Positions 52,501 through 62,329 of a stretch of DNA of 64,000 nt are shown one piece after another. Positions within the stretch are counted from its first letter, which is position 1; the number at the start of each line of letters is the position of its first letter. The notes under the pieces were generated by a model. It did not search any database. It had not been told where the DNA came from and worked only from the letters and a program-made list of their open reading frames with translations. The DNA lies in assembly GCF_001640805.2 (NCBI RefSeq), contig NC_066837.1:27528789-27592788 (forward strand), in the 5' to 3' direction. The position numbers and the translations under genes are program-made. The DNA comes from Lates calcarifer (Eukaryota > Chordata > Actinopteri > Centropomidae).

Positions 52501-55500
52501 ATCAAGCTCTTGACAATTATTATGCAGGTTAGATGGGAACTGTTAGATGAATGTAAGGATTGTTGATACATATATTGGACAGATTTTTTGTGATGGTACA
52601 TTGACTCAATCCTAGGTCCTAAAGGACCACAAGGTGAAAAGGGAGAAAAAGGAGAAAAAGGAGAAAAAGGAGAAAAGGGAGAAAAGGGGGAGAAGGGAGA
52701 ACAAGGAGAACCTGGTGTGCCTGGTGTCAAAAGTTCAGAAACTGTCAGTGCCACCCAGACCGATAGTGAGTACCTCTCTGTTTCTTTAATCACTTACTTT
52801 GATGCTACTATCAAGATAACACTATGTGAGATACATGCAGAAACACTGTCTATTTTCATTTCTAATAGAACTTTCCTCAGCGGCAGGTGTGCCTGGTCCA
52901 CCAGGACCCCCAGGGCCTCCAGGACCACCTGGTCCTCAGGGTCTCCCTGGTATGTAGAAAGCTATTTGTTAGGTACCATTGGAACTCACAGCTGTGATGG
53001 GTTCTTATTCAAATGCTGCTGTCATTACTATTTAGGTGAGAGTAAACAAGGTCCTCCAGGACGCAGAGGTCCTCCAGGAGAGCCAGGTAAGCAAGTATCT
53101 GGCATTACACAGCCAGTTAGTTGGTTAGCTAGCTAGCTATAGCTAAATTCAGAAGCACATTTATGGCCCATTGAAAGACTCATTGTGTGGGTAGCTGTGT
53201 TGTAGCTGAGCTAGTGGCAGGTGTCAATGCACCAAACAGAACTCAGAGTCTTGCCTGTGCTGTTATGGTTAGTTTTGGTTTAACCAAATTTTCAAATCCA
53301 AATGTACAGAATCTACCTAAACTGAAGCACATAAAATGTTGTTTTGCATGTTTTACACACAGTATGAATTTTTATAGAAAAATCAACGTGTCACCATCAC
53401 ATTCCAACAAAACTCTATGTGCACGGTCTAAAAAAAAAAGAAGGGTGTAGCTATTCTTTCTATCTCTGTCTCTAAAAGTTATATTACTCTCTCTGATTTT
53501 AAGTTGATCTGTGATTGTGTTGCTGTCTTCACAGGTGTTGGATCACCCGGACCCCCAGGAGAGAAAGGAGAACCTGGCAGCTTTGTGCCTACATCAGGTT
53601 GGTGAAAGAGAACTCATTTCAGATGGCCAATCAGCCTCTACTGACTTTGCTCTGCATTTTGATGCACTTTTCTCTCTTTTGCCACAGAGACCTTCTTTGC
53701 TGGACCACCAGGACCTCCAGGACCCGCAGGCCCACAGGGTTCAGCAGGTAGGTTCAATGAAATAGATGCCTCTGAAACCATGTGTCAGACTGTTTTACAA
53801 ATTCATTTTCATTTTATCATTCTTTCTTTTCAGGTGAACAAGGACCACAAGGGTACCGGGGTGAGAAAACTGCACACCACTGCATGCATCATAGTATTTA
53901 GAAACAACATTTTTTTTAAAAACAGGCAATGATTGTTTCAGGTGAACCAGGTCAACCAGGTCTACCAGGAAGTCCAGGGGAACCAGGTGTTGGTATGTGA
54001 ACAACTTTTAGATGGGGTGGATTTTTATATTTTCTTTCTAAGTTAATTTTAAAGCTCCTCTACAGATGTACTCCAGTCTTATGTCAGTTTCTATTTGTAT
54101 GAGTTCTCATGTAGAAAGTACTTGTGGAAGGAGATGGCAGATGAGCCCTGAGGCCTTGCTGTTGGGAGTTGTTGAGAACATTATAACTAAACTTTAAAAT
54201 GAAGAGTTAGTTTGACAAATATTCATAGCACAAGGCCCATTCACTCAGCTTTCAGCCACCTCTCATGGTCTTCATCAGTAGACAGAGTTTGCTTAGTTTT
54301 CATGGAGATATTTCCATTGAAGTAATGACGCTTCACACACTTTTACCACATAGTCAGCCAGTGTTTCGGTTTTCACCTCAGGTTTCCCAGGTCAGCCTGG
54401 ACCTAGGGGGCCTCCAGGGCCAGAGGGGCCAGAGGGGCCACAAGGACCCAAAGGTAAACTCAGTCAGCTTTCTGTGAACTTCTATTTCTATTGTACAGAC
54501 CTGTTACAAATCCTGCTTTATTCATGTGCTATCACACAGGAGTTAGCCCACATATAGAAAAAAATCCTGTTCATTCTGTCTGTCTTTCTCCTGTCATCAG
54601 ACAATCAACACAAATCAGGGTTCTTCACTTAAACAAACATTTCCTTAAGTCAGTATACAGAGGATGATGAAATACAAAATGAAATTCATCCTTAACAACT
54701 CCAACATTACAAAAAACACACAAACGTCGCTCTCCTGGAGTGATAAGTTTTTATATATGGTTTTGTATAGTCGTTATCTTTAATGATTTCGTGTTGGCAC
54801 AATCCCAATCTTTTTGATCAGTCTTTCCTCTGGAAACTGAGTGAGGCAATTCCTCACCAGTTCACCTCTCTGCTTTATAAGATATGGCTCCCATCCCATA
54901 TTGCCTAACTTGCTTAGCAGTAAATTTTAAGAAAACATCTCATGGATAGCATTAGCCCACACTGTCCCTTCAATTCCCCCAGTAAAACTCATATATTCAA
55001 TGCATACCAAGCTAAGATATTTAAAAGCGTTACACTTTTACACTTTAAAGGCACTAAAACAGTAATAGTCATTCTCCAATGACTAAGTTCTTGAGCTTAA
55101 TCGTGTACATAAATGGTGAATAATGTAGGGGGGAAAACATCCCTTTGCTTTTAGTCCTGAAATCATGAAGCTGGAGCTTTGTACAAGGCTTTGATGGCAT
55201 CATGAAATTTACCATTAATACCAAAACAAAGTAAGTCTATTTACATGTTCCTTGTAGGTGATGCAGGAGTCCCTGGAGCCCCAGGAATCCCAGGAGTCTC
55301 TGGTGGTAAGACCTTCCTACATATCAAATCACATATCAAAAGAGTGTCTTAATGATAATCTTCACTAACCCCGTGCTTACAGTGGTGTGAGTGAGCAACA
55401 ATAACTGACAAACATGTTAAGACACCTGTCAATCTTGCAGACTTACCAGACAACATGTTTTCATTGAGCACCTTTTGACATCTCAGGGAGAGCTGGAGTA

Positions 55501-58500
55501 ATCCAGGTCAAACCCTAGTACCTGGCTGCATCATGTGGTCTCAGCTTTTGCAGGAATCAGGAGCTTGTTAGTGTGTGAGTCAGCTATAGCAATGTCTTCC
55601 ACCAGCTAGATTGAAACCTTGGTGCAAGAGGAGTATGTCGACCAGAGACACATTCACGTACTGATTGACAGCTGTGAGCTCCCACCCTTTGGCCTTTTTT
55701 GATTGGTTAGGAGGGAAAGGCTTGGTCAGAGACTTTTTCCACTGCTGCCAGATTGTTCAGTGAGTTTGGATCACAGAAGCCTTTCTACATTAAAATATGT
55801 TTTGGAGCAGGGATACCACAATATCAGAAATTTGGTGATTTGGTGCCAATACCAAATTTCACTGTTCTTGATACTAAATAATCATATGTTCCTAAAGTCC
55901 TACGTTCCCTAGTTCAATATTTTGTAAACACGCAGTAACCCTCCTGTTGTGTTCTTCCTAAATATTTCAAAAATATTTTCCTTTTATTAAACTGGAAGAA
56001 GGCTTCAGAACAACTCTAACCCCTCACCATATCACTAACCCTCTCACTCCTCATCCCCTAAACCATTTGATAAGCTCCCTCAGGTATAGGACTATTGTAC
56101 CAAGAGCCATGTGGCAGTTCCAGGGAACAGGAAACCCCTTTGATGAGTTCAAGTTCCCATTATTTGCTTATAGAGCTGGGAAACACAGGACCCTGGGAAC
56201 ATAGGAGTGACTCCAGTCATATTGCAGTTGCTGTGATGTACCAGTAGTTTTTTACTTTTTAAACATATTTTTAAACATCTTTTCTATATGTACATGACAT
56301 GTTATTACTAGGTAGTTCATTCAGTCCTGGACCACCAGGCCCACCTGGCCCACCTGGCCCACCTGGGAGAGATGGAAGTGGGACTGGATCACCTGATGTG
56401 GGCCAGTACATTTCAGAATACCTTCAAAGTAAGCTATACCCTGGTGTCTGTTTACTTTGGTTTATGTAACACTAGATATGGATGAAACAAAGACCTAGGT
56501 CAAGTAATCTTCTTGAGACAATATTGTCTTGCAGGTGGTGGCATCAGGGAGTATCTGGCTGGACCTCCTGGACCTCCTGGTCCTCCAGGACCTCCAGGGA
56601 CTGCAGGGGATGGGCAGGTGGATGACGTTGCCAACCGAGTCATCGCCTACATCCAGAGTATGATCAGTTACATAGTAATGCAACACCTATTATTGCACAG
56701 GATGTCTGTATGCAAAATTCCTGAAAATTCTACCTATTGTATTCATGTTCAGGTAGAGGATATGATGGGACTCCTGGTCCGCCTGGTCCTCCAGGTCCAC
56801 CAGGGTCTGTCTCTGTTAATGACATCATCAGCCTATTACAACGTAAGTTTCATTTGAGGGTAATCAAATGGATGTGAGGAGATTTGTTGCTGGCCCTCCC
56901 GATTCTCCAGGTCCGCCTTGTTCCATCTCTGTCAATGACATCATCTACCTATTGCAACATAAACTTTAGTCCCCATATTTCTGACCAGGCCTGGGCAGGT
57001 ATGAGATTCTGATAGAATGATAACCCTAAGTGAAAATATCATGCTTTCACACGGGGAGCGTGTGGGGGGGCTTACACTATAGGAACAGTATGATGGAAAA
57101 TATTGGCTTGTTCAAATCACAGTATACCCTGACCCCAGTAACCAGCCCATGCCTACTTCTGACACATGGTATACATTGCAGTGGCAGAAACTCACAAAAA
57201 AAAAAAAAAAAATCAAGAAAGAATAATTTCTTCATGTGCAGTGGAACATAGATAGATAGATAGGGAAATCCACAAGATAAAAAGGCATGCAATAAATACT
57301 GATGAATAATGATAATAACAATAATGATAAAAACACAGTGAAAAACTTCAAAGTCCAGTGCAAACAGAAGGTCCAGATTAAGGTGCAGTGTGTAGCACAA
57401 TAATGGCACCAACAGTGTTTGTTACTGTATATGAATTTTAAAAACTTGAACCTGTCATGTTTGTCATGCTAATGACCTGTGTTAGAGACATTATGTGAAC
57501 CTGTGAGAGAACGTATGAACACGAGGTGAGCTGGTTGGTTGCCATTATTCACTAGCCACTAGTTACAACAGATCAGTGAACATCTTCACCTGATATCCTC
57601 AAAATCTTGTGGTTTGTTTTTATTGATATCTGTCTCTTCAGAGCAAATAATAAGACGGTCAATTATTTGTGTTCAGGAGAGGATGTGCAGAGATATGTTG
57701 CTGGTCCTCCCGGTCCACCAGGACCTCCTGGAGCTCCAGGATTTGGCAGCTATGGAGTTAACACCCAGGAGGTGGCTGAACGGGTCCTCAGTCTTATGAA
57801 TGGTGAGAGTTAGACACCTACTGGGTTACCTATTAAAAAGGTGTCTTGTTGAGAGAACAGTGAATGTAACTGACTATGGGTCTTGTCTGTCACCAGAGAG
57901 GGGGGTGTTAGGTGTCCCTGGACCCCCTGGACCTCCTGGGCCTCCTGGAAACTTGTTAGCAAGTAAGAGACACAGTAACAGCAACTGTTACCCCCCCCCA
58001 ATAAAATAGTATCAGGGGCAACACAGTGGTGCAGTGGTTAGCCCTGTCGCCTCACAGCAAGAAGGCTCCAGGTTTGAATGTCAGTTCGCCCAGAACTTTT
58101 CTGTGTGGAGTTTCCATGTTCTCCCTGTGCCTGTGTGGGTTCTCTCTGGGTTCTCCAGCTTCCTCCCACAGTCCAAAACACATGCAGATTAATTGGTGAC
58201 TCTAAATTCCCTGTAGGTGTGAATGTGAGTGTGAATGTTTGTCTATATGTGTTGGCCATGCAATGGACTGGTGATCTGTACAAGCTGTACCCCACCTCTT
58301 GCCCAATGTCAGCTGGCTCCGGCCCCCCCACGACCCTTAATGGATAAGTGGTGTAGATAATGGATGGATGAAGGAATGAATAGTATCAATTCTGAAGCAA
58401 TTAAATCTGGTTACATTCCAAAGCTAACATATGTTCAATTTTCATTGTCTGAATAGCTGGTTATCAAGCAATTGTGGGTCCACCAGGGCCTCCTGGTTCT

Positions 58501-61500
58501 CCAGGTGTCCCTGGTCCACAAGGACCACAAGGACCACCTGGACCAGCAGGGCCACCAGGATTTGGGAACTACATAACCTCAGACATTCGTGACTACCTGC
58601 AAAGTAAGCTAGACTTAATTAAAGCTTAAAGCTTGAATTAATCAGAGAAAACACACACACACATTCTCTTCCATCTATTCTGTTGCTTCCCAAAGGTGTT
58701 GCCTTCAGAGGCCCTCCAGGTCCCCCTGGTCCCCCAGGACCTGAGGGCCCCCCTGGACCAGTCCGTGGACTGGTTTCCTATGCTGAGCATGCCAACCGAG
58801 AGTTGTTCAAAGCAGAGCAACAACAATATGTCAAGAGTGAGTGTAGCTTTTAAAATACACCGTCCCATCTGTGGGACACCTTGGCTTTTGTAGTGCTAAC
58901 TGAGGTGTGTTTGTTGCTTCACACAACCTTGACAAGTATTTACTGTATTTATATGTAAGTCTCCTGATTTTATCTGTGCAAAGCATTTTAGGATCCCCAT
59001 ATTACTGCATATCACTGTGGGTGAAACTTCACATTTTGTTGAAATTTTCCAGGGCCCCCATGTGGCCATTTTGTCACAATGTGATGTCTTTAAGGGGTTA
59101 AAGGAATACTTCACCAATTTAAAGTTCTAAAGTTACAAAATTTTGCTTCAAACTTGAAGCAACCTATGACTCAGCTTCAGCTAATTCTGGGTCTTAGATG
59201 AATATCATAAAACATGATACTATCTTCAATTTAGAATATATGCTAAAAATACAAGAAAATGAAAAGAAAATGTCATTTAATAAATCTGCATTAGTCACAT
59301 GTGAAGTCATATTATGTTGTATTGTCTCCAGGTGATGCTGTGAGAGGAGCTATGTTTGGACTTCCTGGTCCACCAGGCCCTCCTGGACCCCCAGGACACA
59401 AGGGAGAACCAGGTGTACCTGGCACCAGAGACCAGAGCCCGGACACTGGAGACTACTCCAGTATGGCTGTCAGAGTAACTGATTACATCAAATGTAAGTG
59501 GCAGTTAGTCAAGTACCACACTACAAATGACAAAACTCACAGACAGGAGCTTGAATCTGCAAGTACTTCCTATGCTCTGTGTTTATGTTTTATGTCTATG
59601 TAATCTTTGTTTAACCAGGAAGTCTCTGGAGATACATTATCTCTTCTGGCCAAAATGACAACATAAGACAGGTGTCACATAGTTACAGAAGAATACACAT
59701 CATTTTACAACATATGAAGGCAGTGTTTCTAATCAAAGTTTATCTTGGAAATTTTACCAAGCCCAGGCTACATGATCAGAAAAAGTGGTTTGAGCGGTCT
59801 GGTCTGAGAGATGTTAGAAACAGGACAAAGCATTTCACTAAGGTAAACAGCAGGTTTATTTTCATTTGCTGTGTATAATACTGGACTCTACTCTCCTCTT
59901 CATGCAGCCAACGGTCTGCTCCGTGATGTTTTGAGAGACTCTGAACGTGTTATCCAAGGACCTCCAGGGCCCCCTGGACCTCCAGGAATACCTGGACAAA
60001 GCCAGTGGGTTAGTTCCCGTGAAAATGTCCTGGATGTGGTGGAATACCTCAAATGTAAGTCGATGTCAGCTTTATGACTGTATCTATGTCCATACTGAAC
60101 TTGACACAACCATCTGTTACAGATGTGATGGAGTTCAGACAGTACAGTATTAGGTGTAAGAACCTGGTTGTCTTCAAGCCTTTAACTCTCTTGTGGTCTG
60201 ATACTGTAGTTATTTTCTTGGGATTGAAGGTAACCACTAGCAACAAAGCTTCACTTGCTCATCCAGTTTTCTCACATTTGTAGCCCGTGGTGTGCTGCAC
60301 AACATTGTGAGGGAGTACAACAGTCGTGTCTTCCAAGGACCTCCAGGACCGCCTGGCCCCCCAGGTCCTCCAGGATACACCCGATGGTTTGGTTCACGTG
60401 GAAATGCCACAGAACTGTTGGAATACATCAAATGTGAGTGTCACTATGATGATATAAATTATAAATCAAATTCTACAGTGAAATATGACTGGTAGGAGAG
60501 CCAACTGACATTTCGCCTCATCTTATTTTCCAGCGCATGGTCTGCTTCATGACATTGAGCGGAGTCACAGTGGCGCCATCCAAGGGCCACCAGGACCACC
60601 TGGCCCCCCAGGCCCACCGGGATACAGCCGATTGTTTGGTTCCCACGCAAATGTCACAGATTTAGTGGAATACTTCAAAAGTAAAGTAGCATTTAACAAC
60701 AAGAAAGTTACAATAAAAAACACTAAAAAAATGTGAGAATGAGACTTTCTGAAAATGACAGTGTTTGTCCTCCCCAGCACATGGAGCCATTGTAGGACCA
60801 CCTGGGAGACCGGGACAGAAAGGGGACATAGGGTTTCCCAGGCCTAAAAGGACAGAAAGGTACATCACACCTTAAAGAAAAAAGTGGACTTTGGAACAAA
60901 AAATGTAGTGGATTGTACTTTAAATAATAGCTTTCATACTGGTTACATTATTCCACATTTAATGATGGTTAAACATGTTTTAATAGTTTTTAATTATATC
61001 ATAAAGGAAATGTTTGTCTTATTAAATCAGACCATGGCAGTTGACCTTGAAACAACTGAAAAAGGGGAGGTTTTACATTAAGAATGCACCATTATAAATC
61101 ATTTTTGTGTCTTTCATGGCTTTTCCTAAGTCTATAGTAACATTTTATAACAACCCTGTCTGTCTGGACCAGGTGAACAAGGCCTTCCTGGGCCTGAGGG
61201 ACGCCAAGGACAAAAGGGTGACAGAGGTCAGTTCGGTCCTGTTTTGGCCTTTTTCTTCATACATGCATGAGTTAGCTTGATTTGATTAGTGATGATTTGA
61301 CACAAGCCTAGATTTTTCAGGTCTTGCTTTAATTTGATCTCATCTGCTGTAAGAGCAACAGCAACTCCAGATAAAATGTCTGAAGATGCAGGCTTAATCA
61401 CAGTTTTTCAAGGTGAACCTTATGTGAGTTATGGGTTAGGGTCCCTGTATGGTGAAAAAATATATTCCAAAGTTCATCTACCTTTAGGGATAAAGTTTGC

Positions 61501-62329
61501 TAAGTCAGATTAGCTGAGTCACTCCACTGAAAAAGTGAATTTCAAATTAATGAGACTGCAACTTTGAGAGGACTAAAGAGGACTGTGCATTTTCTCCCCC
61601 ACTGCTTACTTTGAATGTATGGTAGGAAGGGACAGTGTGAGTAGGTGGAATGATTACAGTCAGCCTGTATAAGTGTTCATAGGGGAAGCTGACTAACTTG
61701 AAAAATTGGCAACCTAGCCTTTAAAATGATTCCACTGTCCAGCTCCAGTAAAACATACTGTCTGTAGCCATAGTGCTGTGCTAGCTAATCATAGATGCAG
61801 CTGTTTATGGCATGTATTTATCTTCCCAAGGTCCCATGTTCCCCAGTTCAATATCCATTTAACACATTAACTCACAACATTAACCCAACAATTTTGCTTC
61901 TCTCAAATTTGACCCATTTCAAGTTGAAATATTTCATAAATATTAGTCCCACATTAGTCAATATCACTAAGCGAATACATAGAAACAACTCCCAGGTGGA
62001 TGACCAGGACTGACTGCTAATTATGGTTTCAACACACTGCTCATGTTGGCTCAAAACAACAGTGCACTGTGATTAAGAGTTGAATATATATTAATAGCTA
62101 ATTCTAGCTGGCTAACATCATGATGGCCTGGATGAATTTGTTTGAAGAGAGGAACCCTGCTGAAGATATTTGCCAATAATTTTTGAATGTTTGATTAAAT
62201 GTGCTAGAACAAGCAGACATTAATCGAAGCAGGTTATGTAAAGTAAACTTTAATACAAATCTTTGGTGTTGTTTTTCAGGAGAATTCACAATGATGACTA
62301 AAAGAAGAAAGAGGAATGTTGGCGTTTGA
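41987..62329 (+). CDS. col17a1: col17a1, collagen alpha-1(XVII) chain (BP180), whole gene
   Basis: I read 54 coding exons, all with GT/AG sites and all internal ones phase 1-1. They total 5,054 bases; 5,052 (1,683 residues plus stop) would be in frame, and the two surplus bases lie in exons 11 and 52. The product is a type II membrane collagen of hemidesmosomes that anchors basal keratinocytes to laminin in the basement membrane. Order: cytoplasmic head (about 1-544), one membrane span (545-565), a linker equivalent to human NC16A, then many Gly-X-Y blocks separated by short non-collagenous segments, and a basic C-terminal tail. The segment [13 protein letters not shown], the [14 protein letters not shown] membrane entry and the basic C-terminal end match human COL17A1, which has 1,497 residues. 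Which teleost paralogue (a or b) this is cannot be told. Exon coordinates are in the next entries. Confidence 0.95.
42359..43285 (+). other. col17a1 intron 2, with LINE-tail remnant and poly-A
   Basis: A segment near 42765-42820 (TTTCCCTCAAGGGATTAATAAAGG then TCTGATTGTGATTCT) is a retroposon 3'-tail remnant. A run of 28 As is at 43149-43176, some 110 bases before exon 3. No exon seen. Confidence 0.55.
43149..43176. repeat. A28 homopolymer
   Basis: Twenty-eight consecutive As; no adjacent retroposon body was identified. Confidence 0.9.
43286..43873 (+). CDS. col17a1: col17a1 coding exon 3, long Gly/Ala/Ser exon
   Basis: A single 588-base exon gives 196 residues. About residues 110-150 of this exon are alternating Gly with Ala or Ser (43507-43629). 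The exon end ([13 protein letters not shown], then DVFDG joining [11 protein letters not shown]) aligns with the human region before NSSPEYPRK. The human head has far fewer residues here. The opposite strand also has a long Pro/Ala open frame, which is a mirror of this repeat. Confidence 0.85.
45095..45220 (+). mobile_element. Partial tRNA-derived SINE
   Basis: It has a B-box-like GGTTCAATCC after a GGGTTAGT stretch and ends with AGTGCTATATAAGTGCAGTCC, the tail word also found inverted in the SINE at 5.9-6.2 kb. The body between head and tail is shortened. It sits in col17a1 intron 8. Confidence 0.6.
46586..47425 (+). repeat. col17a1 intron 14 with a common teleost repeat (about 46770-47115)
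   Basis: The repeat carries AGATGAGAAGATTGACACC, GCATAAGGACTGGAAACA, GGATTAAACAAACCAGATAAC, and CTGTTTCCAGTCTTTATGC near its end. These words, partly inverted copies of each other, belong to a widespread teleost repeat of unclear class. A poly-A run of about 18 lies at 47151-47168. Confidence 0.55.
47426..47548 (+). CDS. col17a1: col17a1 coding exon 15, transmembrane exon
   Basis: Encodes [16 protein letters not shown] followed by a Leu-rich span and ends in FGLIAL. This nearly copies the human membrane segment ([14 protein letters not shown] to LFGLIAL). Basic and aromatic residues precede the span and there is no signal peptide, which fits a type II orientation. The human Gly-rich stretch just before it is absent. 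Confidence 0.95.
47651..47953 (+). CDS. col17a1: col17a1 coding exon 16, juxtamembrane linker (NC16A equivalent)
   Basis: Begins [15 protein letters not shown], matching human EEVRKLKARVDELE, a short coiled-coil start for trimer formation. The rest of the 101 residues (Ser/Gly-rich, then [14 protein letters not shown]) has diverged from human NC16A, which is the shedding and main pemphigoid-epitope region. Only the coiled-coil start is conserved. Confidence 0.9.
48075..55305 (+). CDS. col17a1: col17a1 coding exons 17-40 (main collagenous region)
   Basis: Exons: 48075-48125, 48207-48233, 48340-48366, 48457-48519, 48613-48717, 48803-48865, 49046-49081, 49173-49226, 49483-49554, 50630-50692, 50920-50991, 51120-51146, 51238-51273, 52252-52287, 52380-52496, 52616-52765, 52869-52949, 53036-53086, 53535-53597, 53688-53747, 53834-53860, 53942-53992, 54382-54453, 55258-55305. 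All have lengths divisible by three, many by nine, and each starts inside a Gly codon as fibril-type collagen exons do. Exon 21 ([19 protein letters not shown]) is almost the human sequence. Interruptions at [18 protein letters not shown] and [18 protein letters not shown] match human KIVTSEGSSMLTVPGPPG and SFLSNSETFLSGPPGPPG. Exon 32 carries seven GEK triplets in a row. Confidence 0.93.
49555..50629 (+). other. col17a1 intron 25, repeat-bearing
   Basis: The segment 49695-49890 holds two widespread teleost repeat words (AAAAGTGCCTTAAGATGAC and CTTAACCTGCATGTCTTTGG). A SINE at 50440-50590 lies just before exon 26. No exon seen. Confidence 0.55.
50440..50590 (+). mobile_element. tRNA-derived SINE ending close to col17a1 exon 26
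   Basis: The B box GGTTCGACTCC is perfect and an A-box-like TAGCCGTTAGG lies upstream. The tail reads CATGTCATTCCCCCTACTC then CAATAAAGGCAAAAAAA, as in a common teleost SINE family. Flanks GGTTTTAAT and GGTTTTGAT are a plausible 9-base target duplication with one change. The insertion ends 40 bases before the exon. Confidence 0.75.
51274..52251 (+). other. col17a1 intron 29
   Basis: Contains an inverted piece of the 26.1-26.4 kb repeat family at about 51780-51960 (for example CATCCTCTGGGGACCACGAATG). No exon recognised. Confidence 0.5.
52634..52710 (+). repeat. Coding (GGAGAAAAR)n tract of col17a1 exon 32
   Basis: Seven GEK codon triplets followed by GEQ and GEP make an almost unbroken run of purines on the coding strand. 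Codons vary (AAA/AAG, GGA/GGG/GGT), so it is a partly degenerate 9-base minisatellite within an exon. Confidence 0.9.
54454..55257 (+). other. col17a1 intron 39
   Basis: No exon or recognisable repeat. Confidence 0.5.
55306..56311 (+). other. col17a1 intron 40
   Basis: No Gly-X-Y exon was found in any frame. An open frame at 55703-55912 has no collagen pattern. Confidence 0.5.
56312..60680 (+). CDS. col17a1: col17a1 coding exons 41-51 (short collagen blocks and linkers)
   Basis: Exons: 56312-56428, 56535-56657, 56753-56842, 57677-57802, 57897-57962, 58457-58603, 58696-58836, 59332-59493, 59908-60054, 60284-60433, 60534-60680. Each pairs a short GPPGPPG block with an acidic/hydrophobic linker. 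Exon 41 ends GQYISEYLQ (human QQYISEYMQ). Exon 43 has VNDIISLLQ and exon 44 [12 protein letters not shown] (human DDVRQYL). Exons 49-51 are three copies of one module: a GLL-D-I-like start, [12 protein letters not shown], an aromatic-GS segment, then LxxxEY(L/I/F)K. Human has one comparable unit (QGLLQGM to LMDFFQTYG). All are phase 1-1. Confidence 0.92.
56881..56958 (+). pseudogene. Relic duplicate of col17a1 exon 43
   Basis: The 3' half copies exon 43 (VNDIISLLQ becomes VNDIIYLLQ), and the collagen block is damaged ([10 protein letters not shown]). The donor after CAAC reads ATAAAC where exon 43 has GTAAGT. It lies 38 bases past the end of exon 43 and its own frame is open for about 26 codons. 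It cannot be spliced as a normal exon. Confidence 0.8.
57240..57410 (-). repeat. Possible LINE 3' tail in inverted orientation
   Basis: An (ATAG)4 run followed by GGGAAATCCACAAG reads, on the other strand, as a retroposon 3' end with a short tandem tail. It lies in col17a1 intron 43. No coding part. Confidence 0.4.
58015..58378 (+). mobile_element. Full-length tRNA-derived SINE with target-site duplication
   Basis: A-box TGGTGCAGTGG is at 58027-58037 and B-box GGTTTGAATGT at 58071-58081. The body contains CACAGTCCAAAACACATGCAG and ends in an ATGGATGGATG tail. A perfect 10-base direct repeat, AATAGTATCA, flanks it at 58005-58014 and 58379-58388. It lies in col17a1 intron 45. Confidence 0.9.
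58837..59331 (+). other. col17a1 intron 47
   Basis: No exon. The stretch from 59097 (AAAGGAATACTTCACCAAT) resembles a short teleost repeat. Confidence 0.45.
60778..62329 (+). CDS. col17a1: col17a1 coding exons 52-54 (last collagen block and C-terminus)
   Basis: Exons: 60778-60859, 61173-61226, 62280-62329 (stop TGA 62327-62329). Exon 52 opens [17 protein letters not shown] (human [13 protein letters not shown]), but it is 82 bases long and loses the Gly-X-Y frame at a CCC around 60837-60839. Read literally, the frame reaches TGA at 61174-61176. Exon 53 gives [18 protein letters not shown] and exon 54 ends [11 protein letters not shown], the basic end that matches the human RRRRRSIAVKP. Confidence 0.85.
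61227..62279 (+). other. col17a1 intron 53
   Basis: No exon or clear repeat. Confidence 0.5.

Noticed and set aside
54454..56311. Extra collagen exons in the two long introns around exon 40
   Set aside because: I looked for GGN-CCN-CCN runs between AG and GT sites and saw none other than exon 40 (55258-55305).
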